A DNA stretch of 64,000 bases from Zantedeschia hybrid cultivar (lineage: Eukaryota > Streptophyta > Magnoliopsida > Alismatales > Araceae). A model generated the notes under the pieces. The model saw only the letters and a list, made by a program, of their open reading frames with translations. It ran no database searches and was not told the origin of the DNA. The stretch spans positions 51,622,501 to 51,686,500 of the forward strand of contig JARZZO010000006.1 in NCBI GenBank assembly GCA_030544215.1, written 5' to 3'. Below, piece by piece: positions 32,459 to 43,876 of the stretch; within the stretch, counting starts at the first letter, position 1; every line of letters begins with the position of its first letter. Both the position numbers and the translations under genes were made by a program.

Positions 32459-34025
32459 TGTAAGGAATCGTCATGAACGCAGTGGAAATAAAAATTGATT
32501 CCATTGTATCGGTTGCTGGGGTTGTAAAACGGACATTAAAACTAACGCGGGAAGAACAGTTCTTCACCTTTGCGGGGTTTCGAATCTCCCGTGGATGATG
32601 CCGACTCGGTAATCGTGCACGCGCACGATCTCTAGAGGTATCCACACGAGTTCCCGCAGCAGACGCGATTTCCTCCTCGTCTTGAGTGCTCCGACCAGAT
32701 CTCAAATCCACCATGCGCAGAGAGAGACAGATCCACTCCGAGAAGGAGAGAGAGAATCTGGGGAGTAAAAATTCGTCCAACTAACTTTTTACCACTCCCC
32801 CTTGGCCCTCCTTATATAGAAATAAGGATAAGCACAAGAGTTAATCCTCGTGATTATCCAAGAGTTTGGCCTTGGATAATTCTCCATTAAATCTTCATGT
32901 TTATCCTGCAGCTTTTCACAAAAACCCAGATAAGCATGAAATTTAACATCTCTCACCGTCTGACGAGAACTCTTATGTGTGTGACCCTCCAGGCCCATAT
33001 ATCAGTCCGGTTGCAGGCCCATTAAACTTAGAACTGTTTCTTGAGTTTAATATTTATTAATTAACATTTAAACATCTCATGTTAAATGATTAATTTAATA
33101 AACAAGTAAATTATCATCCGATGATTAATTCACTTGGCCTTCTGATCATGAACAGCACCAAACACTACCTCATGATCCCAGAAGACATAAGGGATACTGA
33201 TCCCTTCAATTGAACCTTTCCGTCTGCAGATGCCGCACAGATATAATCCTTCACTCATGCAATGTCCCGATAACGCAAGGGTATGGTTTTATAGTCAAAC
33301 CATCTATCGCATTATCTAGATGGATTCCAGTACACAGTTAATATCTAGAAAGACATCTCTTTCATTTGACCCTGGCCAGGGATTTCTGTGTACACATCCA
33401 TGGGACATTCTCTCTCCAGTCTTATACCAAGAGTGAGTGATCCCTTGTTGTTCACTCAATTACCTTCGCAAGCTTTCCACTGTATCTGAAAGACCGATTA
33501 TGGTGGACTTAATGGTTAAAGTCCACGAGTCAGAGAATCAAGATACAATGGTCCACAAACAAGGTATCATTGGTGACTCAGGTCTAAGGACCAACTGTGC
33601 TACTGCAACGATTGAATTCCCTGGTTGACTAATAGGTATAATTACCATCCAGGAATTCTTATTTGGGTCTGTTCAGTGAACTCATTCTCTAATGAGCACC
33701 CACTTGTTTGTCTTAGTGTCACCACACGAGTGAATGTGAGATCATTCACCCTCATCATATGAGCAGACATAACTTGTGTCGATCTTATTGGATATTTAAT
33801 GTCCATCTCAAATATCCTATGATCGAGAACTATTTAAGACAATTGCCTTAGGATATTGATCTCACTATCACGATCTCATCATGATTCAATATCCCATACA
33901 TTTGTCTATGGACCTTCATTACGATAGTCGTTTGCGAGCACTATTAAATGAAGAAATAATTGCCTTTATTAATAATCTGAACTAGAATGTACAATGATTG
34001 GCTATGAGGCCACCCAATTCTAACA
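32459..34025 (-). mobile_element. Element D 5' LTR
   Basis: 1567 bp, ending next to the primer site, so this copy carries the active promoter position. Differences from the 3' LTR are scattered and mostly transitions. Confidence 0.96.
32811..32820 (-). promoter_or_regulatory. Candidate TATA box in D 5' LTR
   Basis: The complement reads TCTATATAAG, followed downstream by a purine-rich stretch. The same site occurs in the 3' LTR at 24891-24900. Assignment rests on sequence only. Confidence 0.45.
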
Positions 34026-34030
34026 GAGCA

Positions 34031-34822
34031 TTGTACGAATGAAGGATTTTATCTACGCGGTAACTGTCGGCAGAAAGGTTCCAATAGTGGTTTACTTAAC
34101 CCCGATACCTTCCGGGTTCACGCGGTGTTGCTTGGCACCCAACGTGATCGAAGGCCCGGTCGAATTCGATGTACGACATCAATTCGATTGACTAATTAGT
34201 TAATAAAGAGTTATTAATTAATTAATAAAGCCAGTAAGGAGTCACTGAGCTTATTGGGCTATTAACTAGACTGGTAATTGGGCCTAGAGGGTCACACGCA
34301 AATGATTCTCAAGGCGATGGATAAATAAGTTGGTTTTTATAAACCGGGGGTTTTTATGAAAAACTGCGCGGTTAGTATAAAATATAGCGAACGGGCTGAG
34401 CAGGCCAAGCTGCTGCTAACCCTAGCCATCCCCTCCTCTGTTTCTCTCTCTCTCTGGCATCCCAGACATATTCAGATCCCCGGATCTACTCTGCCGCTTC
34501 TCTGAATCCTGTTCGACGGGAAATCGTCCGCGCGTTGCGGCGATTGTTGCGGCAAACAGCGAAGACTTTGTGGGCTGTGAAGAACGAGGAACGTGAGGAT
34601 ATCCATCACGAGGAGGATCGCGTGGACTCCGCTAGAGGCCGGGCGCTTGCGCGGCTTGCGGTGTCGCACCGACAGAACCGAACAGTTGCGGATTCGAATC
34701 CGCACAGTAAGAGTTAGATTATCCGATAATCGTTTTTTGATATTCGAAATGGGAACGGATCGCTGTTTTAATATTTTATTTTCCGCTGCGTGAGCGATCC
34801 AGAGAAACCCGAGAACCAAACA
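34031..34822 (+). mobile_element. Copia element C 5' LTR, second part
   Basis: It resumes after the duplicated GAGCA and ends CCAAACA. The two parts together make about 1557 bp, matching element A. A TATAAAA-like word lies at about 34376. Confidence 0.92.
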
Positions 34823-34823
34823 G

Positions 34824-34840
34824 TGGTATCAGAGCGAGGT
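34824..34840 (+). promoter_or_regulatory. Element C primer binding site
   Basis: TGGTATCAGAGCGAGGT, one base after the LTR. It has one change from the A and D versions (GCG for GCC). Confidence 0.9.
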
Positions 34841-35879
34841 TCCACTGTTTCTCGTCCGTTTCGATCTCCGAATTAATTTTTCCTTAAATTAATCCATGCA
34901 CGATTTCCGTTAATTGCAAGATCTATGTTCATTCGATAAACATAAAATAATTTGATTATTTTAGTTCTGTGATTTTCGGATTTATTTGGTATATTTTCGT
35001 GTTCTTCATGTGATGAAGAACGGGGTTCCCACCGGCACCGTTTGGAAGATCTGGGTGGCCATATATGATGATTGGATCATCCTTGAGGATCCTAGATTTT
35101 GGCCGGTTACTGTGGGTACCCTTGTCGGCACCGGAGTGGCCTTGAGGGGCTGCTAACAGTGGCTCGACCCTGCATCTTCTTCCACCTTTGTTCCTATAAT
35201 AAACAAGAAATTTTGGGGGTGAAAGAAGGGATCATGGCCGGCCTTGTTGGGCATCTCCGGCAGGTTTGTTGGCATCGGGAAGCACGCCAGCACTGGAACA
35301 GTCGTCGGCCCGGGCCGGGCTGCCGGCCACCGGCGTGGGCCGCCGCTGCCGGCCTCTGCAAGTCCTTCTTACCGCGGCCTTAGGGTTCCTGCAAGGATAT
35401 TAGGGCGTCGATTTTGGGGAGAATGGGGGCCTGCTGGCAACAGGGGCACCGTGGGCGCCGGTGGCATCGCCGGCTGGGCCGGACGACGCCGGGGGCCCGC
35501 CGCCAGGTGGCTTGCCTCAACCCCGCCGCCAGGCATCACCTCCTGCAAGCAATAGGGGGTTAGGGTTTCGGGGGGTTAGGGACGAACCAGACGGGCTGGT
35601 TCGCCGCCCGACCCGGTTGGACCGGGTCGGGCGGTCTGGACCGGCTGGTGAGGCCCTGGTCCGAACCTAGCCGAGCCAGGGGCTCGAACCAGGGGCCCTA
35701 GGTGGCTCAACCTATTCCCTAATTAAACCCCTTAAACCCCAACCACATTTCTAATTAAAAACAAAGCCCATTTAAAATTAAATTGGAGTTTAATTTATAT
35801 ATTCAAAACTGTTTTGAAATTTTAAATTATTATTCAATTTTATTTATTTGGACAATAAATTATTTATCAATCATTTAGA

Positions 35880-36440
35880 TTAACATTTAGTTGTTAATTA
35901 TTAATGTTAATTGTTAGTTTAAGAGTTAAACTAATAATTAATCTTAATTAAACTAATTTAAGGGTTGAATTAGTGATTAATAATTATTAGTCTAACTGTT
36001 AGATTATTAATTATTATTTCAACTAATTGTTAATTAATTTGTAAGTTAGTTGTTAATTTAAGAGTTAAATTAATAATTAACTTAAATGACTAATTTAAAT
36101 GTTAAATTAGTAATCTTTAATTAATTATTGTTAGTCATTAATTTAATAGTTAAATTAATGATAACTTTAATTAACTAATCTAAGAGTTAGATTAATTAGT
36201 TATTAATTAGTTAGTGTTAATTATTGGTTTAAGAGTTAAATTAATGATTAACATTAATTGACTAATCTAAGTGTTAGGTTAGTAGTTAATAATTAATTAT
36301 AAGTTAATTATTAATTTAAGTGTTAAATTATTAATTAACTTTGTTGGACTAGTCTTAGAGTTAGATTAGTTATTAATAGTCTAATTGTTAGATTATTAAT
36401 GTGGTTTAATCTAAATGTTAGATTGTTTAATTATTAGAAA
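35880..36440 (+). repeat. Array of AU-rich hairpins with three-base loops (C)
   Basis: At least a dozen units. Examples: 35914-35922 with 35926-35934 (TTAGTTTAA, loop GAG) and 36089-36098 with 36102-36111 (ACTAATTTAA, loop ATG). Stems vary between units while complementarity is kept. Order and stems are only partly shared with A. Confidence 0.8.
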
Positions 36441-37297
36441 TGTTCTAATTTGCATGGAATAATCTGGAATTATTAATTTGGAGTGTGTGCACATGTGATG
36501 TGTGTTTTGATGCTTTTAAATTTGATTTAATTGCATGATTATCTTATTTAAAGTGTTTTTGAAATTCAAATGCCAATTTTGATTGGAACTTAGTTTTTGA
36601 AAGCCAAAAATTATATATTTTGAAAAACTCTTTTGTTTTAGCCATGTGATGCACTTTTCATGTGTGGAATGGTTAAAACATACCGTGGTCATGGATATGT
36701 ACTTATTTTAAATTATTCATATGATGAATGATGTGTGTGGATTGTGGTTGTATGATTGAATGAATATTTATTAATTGTTAATAAATAGAGGTCTGCGCAC
36801 CTCTCTCTTTCTCAAACTCCGATGTACTTCTACCTCCCTCTCTCTTGTACTCGCCATAAGGCCTTCTTCTGTTTACATGTAAATTTAGATTTAAATGTAA
36901 TATGATCGAGGCAACCGAGGAAGGAGCGAGGACAATCCACAGCTACAACCAGAAAGGAGAAAAGATGAAGATCCTTTACCTATGTGTCAGCAGGGTAGTC
37001 TAATATAAATGTTATGTTGACTGTGTATGCGTTTGACTGATGGCTCCAATCAAACCCACTGTGCTATCCATGACCACACTAATGACATGTATGAGATGCA
37101 TTGTTTTTCTTTTGATTGTGAATCAAAACAGGTATAGTATTTCGTAAATATATACGATATGTTTATATACTATCACCTAGGAGAGACCAAGATAAAAGTT
37201 ATCTAAATACCCTCGTCTAAATTCTAAGCCGTAACGTGAGTAGTTTAGAACTTACTGCGTGGTCCACCGTTGTTATAGTCATAGGATTTGAATCACT

Positions 37298-37624
37298 TTA
37301 GGCAGATTTGTTGTGCTACCACAAGGCCTGTTTAATTGTGAGGAAAGACTGTGGCTATAGCATTAGATGCCTATGTGATCGGAGTAGAGGAACCATGTAG
37401 CTTTGTTGTGCTATCCACAAGGGCTGTATGCAAATCTATGCTCGTCGCGTAATGATGGTTAGCTTATACCAGAATTAGTGGTTTGTTGTGCTATCCACAA
37501 GACCATTAAATCTCTGGGGACCGAAGCTATGATCGGATATTGCAAGGAGTTGCAAGTCCCATGAGATGGGTGCTCTTTGATTGTATTACAGCTTTCTTGT
37601 GCTATCCACAAGGTTGTACTGCAA
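37298..37624 (+). repeat. Pre-gag array of four conserved-cap stem-loops (C)
   Basis: Outer stems: 37298-37305 with 37329-37336, 37394-37401 with 37423-37430, 37475-37482 with 37502-37509, and 37581-37592 with 37613-37624 (11 of 12 paired). The cap is the A-type TTGTTGTGCTATCCACAAGG. Unit 1 lacks one base of it, and unit 4 begins TTTCTTGTG. Confidence 0.85.
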
Positions 37625-37806
37625 GTCATTGAGATTCTGATCCCCACTAGGAGACTATCGGCGTCTCACATTCTGTATAGCTGAGGGTCATACAGTCCGT
37701 CGAAAATTAGTGGGAGTTAAAACTTGATCAAAAGACCATGTCTTGTTTTAAAAGTTAATAATTGAACATCTGTTAAATAGTTTTTATTCATCTCCTGTAG
37801 GAAATT

Positions 37807-39583
37807 GTGTTGTCGAATAACCCACTCCATGGCATACTTGATGCCAAACGTTTGACTAGTCTGAACTACTCGGATTGGTTTAGAAACCAAAAGAATGTCT
37901 TCAGATCTAAGCACATTGACTATGTCCCTGGAGCTGATCCTCCTGCTGAACCGGCATTGGATGCCCTTGACGCAGAGATGATAGCTAATGATAAAAGATC
38001 GAAGAACAAAGACAAAGGAGTAGTAAAAGGTGACTGCTTTTACTGTAAGCAGCAGAGTCACTGGAAGAAGAACTGCAAGGAGCTTCTCAACAATAAAGAT
38101 TATGGAAAAGTGAAGCTGTCTGAAGCTTCAGATATCTATATGATAGATATCAACTTGTCAGTTAGAGATTCCACATCTTGGATATTAGATACCGGATGTG
38201 CTTCTCATATCTGCCATGATGTGCAGATGCTGACAAGTAAGCGCAAGCTGAGAAAAGACGAGGTGGAGTTGAGGCTAGGAAATTGCGCAAAAGTTGCGGT
38301 GATTGCTGTTGGGACAGCAAACCTCAGGCTTCCATCAGGAAACGTCTTATCATTGGAAGATTGTTATTATGTTCCTAGCATCATAAAGAACATCATATCA
38401 GTATCTTGTTTGAAGAAGATAGGATATAGGTTGTCTATTGAGAATAGAAGTTGTTTGATTTATTATGGTAATAAATCAATAGCTTTGGCATCTTTAGTCA
38501 ATGGACTATATCTTTTAGACGTTTCTTATTACAATCTTCATATTGATGATGCTATTAAGAAGAGCAAGAGTTGTGTGAACCAAGCCTACATGTGGCATTG
38601 TAGACTTGGTCATATTAGTGAAAGCAGGCTGCAAAAGTTGCACCGACATGGTTATTTAACAACATTCGATTATGAATCGTTTGCGACATGTGAATCCTGC
38701 CTTATGGGAAATATGGCAAAATCTCCATATACTGGACATGGAGAACGTGCCAATGACATTTTGAAACTAATACATTCAGATGTATGTGGTCCAATGTTCA
38801 CCCAAGCCAAAGGTGGCTTTTCTTACTTCATCACTTTCACCGATGACTTCTCAAGATTCGGCTATGTGTAATTAATGAAATACAAGTCGGAAGCATTTGA
38901 GAAGTTCAAGGAGTTCAAGAATGAGGTAGAGAAGCAGTTAGGAAAGTGTATTAAAGCTCTTCGATCAAATCGAGGAGAAGAATACATGAGTACTAATTTC
39001 ACACAATTCTTAAAGGATAATGGTATCCTTTATCAGCTGACCCCTCCATATACGCCACAGATGAATGGTGTATGAGAAAGGAGGAATCGCACCTTGTTGG
39101 ACATGGTGCGATCCATGATGAGCTTTTCGGAATTACCAGTGTCCCTCTGGGGGTATGCTCTAGAGTCAGCAGCATACCTACTGAATAAAGTACCCAACAA
39201 GTCTGTGGCCTCTACTCCATATAAGATATGGAAAGGCAGGAAACCAAAATTTAAACATGTTAAAGTCTAGGGTTGTCCTGCTCATGTAAAGAGGCATGAT
39301 CCAGACAAACTGGAATCACGAACTGATAAATTTGGTTTGTGGGATATCCAAAGGAACCTTTGGATACTGCCTTTACCATCCTGGTGAACAAAAGGTGTTT
39401 GTCACCAAGAAAGCTGTCTTCCTGGAAGAGGAATACCTTCTCTAAAGGACAATGGGAGTAAAATAGTACTGGAACATATTCCAGATCTCCAAACAGTTGC
39501 ATTATCAACATATGAGATATCAGTTCTTGAATCTGTTCATGTACACACGCATGAGCCTCGTAGATCTGGTAGATTACCTAGAC
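37807..39583 (+). pseudogene. Element C gag-protease-integrase, broken
   Basis: The ancestral ATG is changed: A reads ATG-TCG, where C reads GTG-TTG. As in A, about 171 Gag residues are missing between AEMIANDK and RSKNKDK. The zinc knuckle CFYCKQQSHWKKNC and protease site WILDTGCASHIC are intact. Integrase pieces WHCRLGHISESRL and ATCESCLMG follow, then TAA at 38869-38871 and TGA at 39073-39075, both at the same codons as in A. Further shifts occur after 39260. It is interrupted at 39583 by element F, within the segment after integrase, and resumes at 62832. Confidence 0.92.
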
Positions 39584-39713
39584 TGTTTGGATTGCTGTGT
39601 CGGGATCTGACCGAAAATGCCGCGGAATAAAAATAATTTCGGGATCGGATCCATCCCATTTCGATCGTTAAAATAAAACAGGAGTAAATCGGATTTACCT
39701 TGCACATATTCTG
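39584..39713 (-). mobile_element. Element F 3' LTR, first part
   Basis: The first 130 bp are homologous to 61280 onward (GGATCGGATCCATCCC and the following bases). It is cut by solo LTR S after TATTC. Confidence 0.92.
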
Positions 39714-42404
39714 TATCGACCCGCCATCCTATGACCGGAGACCCGGTCACTAAATGGATGTCGGCCCATTAACTGCGGGTTCACATCCGGATCTTACACA
39801 ACACGTCTGGAGGAGTAAGTGCTAAACAAGGCTAAATATACCAATCACACGGACTACAAGGTAAGCAAGTGCGCAGGAAGGAAAAATAACAATGTACGCA
39901 TACAGTCCAACAATAATTACATGTCCAACAATTAAATAAGTACAGGCAAAAGGAAAGTACAACAACATCGGGGCATACCCCGGAACTAAGACAGCTGCTG
40001 GTCCGTACACCAAGAAGACACCACGCTTCCGCTCGCCACGAGGTCCACACCTGAAACCGCAGGGAGTGAGCCACACCAGATATGGGCTCAGTAGGGATCA
40101 TCCGATCCCCCGCCTCCTACTCACACACCCACAAGTGCAACAACAGGAATATGTGGCAATTAAGTAAAGCAGTAAACATAGCACTCAACCTGATATGAAA
40201 CATACGATAAGCAGTGTAGCAAGAGCCGCTCTAAGCAACCCGAAGAACCCAACACAGAGTAACGTCTCACAGCCAAAGTCCACGAAGCGACTGAACAACA
40301 CTGTCGACCGAAGTCAAACGTCGCCTCCCAACACTACCACCACTACTCACGCCTGTCCACCCCTACAGTGTTCCGGGGCACTGTAGGGTGAGGCAGTGAG
40401 TCAAACTAGGACTAGCTGGAACCAGTGTACCGCCACTGCCAGCTACGTGTGCACCCAAGCAGTCTAGACTACTGTCCTACCGTCCGGATTGCCTCCACGC
40501 TAGGCCTCAGCGCTTCAGGAGGGCCCTGGGGACCGGCGAACCCCCGTCAAGCCGAAGCTACAGGAACTACCCACAAACCCAACTCTCCCGGGCTGCGTCA
40601 GGCCAAAGGGCTAAGGGTACCACTCGTAACCTTGATCAAAGGTCACATCAGGCCCAATGGCTAAAGGGTAAACCAACTCCCACCAGTACCACAACCAGCT
40701 CCACAGCAAGAAACGCGCCGGAAGCTGTCACGACAAACAAGGGAAACCCCGACCCGCTGAGGCCAAGCAGCAACCCCTCGGATAGCGCACCAGCTACTCC
40801 GGCCCGACGGGCTCAAGGTGGTTCTGCTTCCCTCAGCCTAAGGTAAAACACAACATGTACCCCTCCTCACAGACACCATGGCCCTTCTCCCATCAGCCCA
40901 TGGTGACAAACGGAAACCATAGTCATTCCGAATCCATATTCGTATAAGCACACACACAACATGATTCCATTCGTTCAGTAAACCTCCGTCTCAGCGTACA
41001 GTTGAAGCACACACACATAGATGATGAAATCTCATTCATACAGAAGTCCTCAGTCTCAGTATACAACTCAAAGCATGCATTTGAATCATCCCACCGTGAA
41101 ACATGTATTAGATAACCAGAGTTAAGCATTCCTGTCTTGAATCGTGTCGACCGAGGTCGACGCCATTCAAGACCCTCAGATAGGTTCATTAAAAGCCAAA
41201 TTATCCCTTAAAACGCGTCCACCAATGAAGCCGCCGTTTAAAATGCGTCAGGGTCGCCAGACGCCATTCAACCCAGAAATCCAGATTGCAGAACCCTTAA
41301 ACGGGGGCATTTCCTGCCTAAATGGTGTCATGATGGCCCGACGTCCTTCTGAAAGTCGTCGTCCATCCATGACGTCATTTATCGCCAGAACCCCTAATTC
41401 AGGAAACCTCGAACAGGGAGGTTTCTGCCCTAAAATGCGTCGTACTGACCCGACGTCTTTCGGAAAGGCGTCGACCAGGCACGACGCCATTTAGCGCCAG
41501 AAACCAGGTTTCCTGGTTCAACCCGAGGGTCTCACCCTTAACCCCAAACACCCCGAAAAAGCCCCAAAATAGAAGGGGAAGGAAGAGGAAACCATCCACC
41601 ACAAGCATGCTACAAATCTACGTTCATAAGCACGGCCATACCCACAAGGACACCCCCTAAACATGCTCAATCTAACCCAAAACACATCATGCCATGCCAA
41701 GGAAAGTCACGAGCAACACATGCAAGGTTCGTCCCCCTACCGGTTCTTGAACTCCGCCAAGCTCCGTGCCGCCGTCCCGCCGCACCGCACACCGCCGCCG
41801 GTACCCTCGAGGACGCCGCCACTCCGCCGGGACGTCGGCCGCTGTCCGGAGAGTGGAACACCGCGAAGGAAGTGGTGGAGGTAGAGGTGAGAGGTAAGGT
41901 GGTGTTGGAGTGGTGGAAGAGGAAGAAGATGAAGGGAAGGGGAAAAGAGAGTCGGAGAGGGCGGAGAGGGCGAGGAGAGAGAGAGTGAAGGCGAAAATGA
42001 GAGAAAGAAGGGGAGGCTCGCGGGGTCAATCTGAATCCAGCTAAAACGCGTCAATCGAGGTAGACGCCGTTCAGACGACAGGACAGGCCGTACTGACAAC
42101 GCTCTGGCGCCGTACCCTGACATCGCAGAGGTCACAGTCTGAATCGCGTCGACCAACATGGACGCCATTTAGACGATGTGACCGGGGCTGTACTCTCGCG
42201 GCCCGAAACCCGCCCACGTGGCGCACACGTGGTACAACAACCTGCAGACCTAAATGGCGTCCACACAACCTGACGCCTTTTGAAAGGCGTCGAGCAGTGC
42301 TGATGCCATTCAGTCAGAAATCTCAAGACCCCCCACAGGGTCCAAACCAAGGGATCCGACCCGAACCCGACCCGAAAACAGAACCCGAAATCTCAGTCCT
42401 TACA
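39714..42404 (-). mobile_element. Solo gypsy LTR S
   Basis: The 2691-bp insertion has TGTATCGACCCG at its left end and CAGTCCTTACA at its right. The perfect duplication TATTC lies at 39709-39713 and 42405-42409. It is the reversed counterpart of the G-type LTR (which ends CGGGTCGTTACA), with no primer site or coding domain. It contains GGCGTC/GACGCC inverted units, for example around 41135-41172. Several open frames across it on both strands are low-complexity or antisense and are not regarded as genes. Confidence 0.92.
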
Positions 42405-42409
42405 TATTC

Positions 42410-43862
42410 GAATCCGCGTTCGTTTTCCGGTTCCGTTGGAGCGATGCCACAAGTCGCGCAGATGCCCGACCTCTAGCGGTATCCACATGGTTCTTCTCGC
42501 AATGGATCATCCTCGCTTCCTCGCTCGATTCGACGTTCGTGGATCCCGTCTGGCTTTGCGTAATCCGCCGCGACATGCGGATTCAGAATCTCCTGTCGGA
42601 TGGAAGGCGGAGCGGTCGGGATTCGAAGTGAAACCTCCAGAGGGTCGGCCTCATGTCGTGCGTCTCGAAGAGAGGATAGAGATGGAACGACGGCTAGGTT
42701 AGGGTTGCTAGCCCCCGACGTAGTATCCGTTCTTTTATAATAAGTCTGTTTGTAGTTTTTCGTAAAGACCCAGACGGATCTGAAATCCTGTTGGATTATC
42801 CATCGACTTGAAAACCATTTGCGTGTGACCCTGTAGGTCCAAATACCAGTCCAGTTAATAGCCCATTAAGCCCAATAATCCTTTACTGACTCACTGAATT
42901 AATTAATATCCTTATATTCAATTAATCAGCCGAATTTAATGTCCCACAATAAATTCGGACAGACTTCCGATCACGTTAGATGCCAAGCAACATCGCGCGA
43001 TCTTGGATGGCACTGGGGTTATTGCAACCCTCTATTGGAACCTTTCTGTCATCGGTTAGCGTGCGGATAAAATCCTTCATCCGTGCAATGTTCCCGAATC
43101 GACCTAGGGTATGGTTTACTGTTAAACCCTATTCGGTCGATTCACTTGAATCAGATGCCGCTAATCTGAATCCAATAACTCCTTATCGAATACAGAGTCC
43201 GCCCTTGCCAGGGACTTTAAGCGCATCATTCCCGGAACATTCTCTCTCAAACTACTGAGAGCGGATGATCCCGTATTGAACACACAATTACCTTCGAGGG
43301 CATTTCCTTGAACCCAATCGCTTGACTTATTGATAACCCATGGTTAGGTATTCGTTAGTCAAGGTCAAAGTTCAGAAACCTACCAACAAGATATCTTTGG
43401 TGTCTCAGGTCCAAGGATCATCCACGCAACTGTGACAAAAGAATCGAGCTGGTTAACAGTGAGGTGTTTACCATCCAGCGATTCATAGTCGGATCAATTC
43501 AGTGAACTCATTCGCCAATCAGCACCTACAGGTCCAGCATAGTGTCTCCACACAAGTGACTTATGGGATCAGTCACCCTCATCATATGAGTTGAAGTAAC
43601 CTATACTAGTCTATCCGGATGTTCGATGTCCTATCTCAAACATCCTATGACTAGGAACAATTAAGAACATGTGTTTATAAGTCTTCGATCCCATAATTAT
43701 GATCTCATCATAATCCGAAGACTGTTGCACATGTTCATGGACTTCATCGTGATACGATAAACATAGATTGAATTAATTACACACAATGAATTATTGTCAT
43801 TTATTAATACTCTGAATCAATATATAGTATCGGATTGGCTTTGAGACCATCTAATACTAACA
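42410..43862 (-). mobile_element. Element F 3' LTR, second part
   Basis: It continues the LTR to CTAATACTAACA. It is followed by the complement of a polypurine tract (ATCTCCTACTTGG) at 43863-43875. It matches 61405-62826. Confidence 0.93.
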
Positions 43863-43876
43863 ATCTCCTACTTGGA

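Larger units (their letters stand above)
24539..34025 (-). mobile_element. Copia retrotransposon D (young, nearly intact)
   Basis: A 9487-bp element reading leftward, with two LTRs of exactly 1567 bp. The target duplication GAGCA lies at 24534-24538 and 34026-34030. About 14 LTR differences were counted by eye (11 transitions and 3 transversions, near 0.9%), so insertion is recent. All landmarks are present: Met-tRNA primer site, 2.4-kb leader with hairpins, gag, protease, integrase, RT, RNase H and polypurine tract. Only one nonsense codon in gag (29563-29565) and one frameshift near 28855 break the polyprotein. Confidence 0.96.
34841..37806 (+). other. Element C untranslated leader
   Basis: About 2.97 kb with the same plan as A. 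A GC-rich part (35030-35720) has CGGGTCGG and GCCAGGGGC-type inverted words. An AT-rich hairpin array follows (35880-36440), then a GATCGAGGCAACCGAGGAAGGAGCG segment near 36905, then the pre-gag stem-loops. The GC-rich frames at 35099-35670 show no recognisable protein. Confidence 0.8.

Noticed and set aside
24539..34025. A host gene in the window encoding an RNase H or reverse transcriptase domain
   Set aside because: Every such domain sits inside an element with LTRs, primer site or polypurine tract.
41667..42168. Overlapping 120- and 143-codon frames
   Set aside because: They lie on both strands of a low-complexity purine/pyrimidine tract within solo LTR S, and the homologous place in G's LTR has no equivalent frame.
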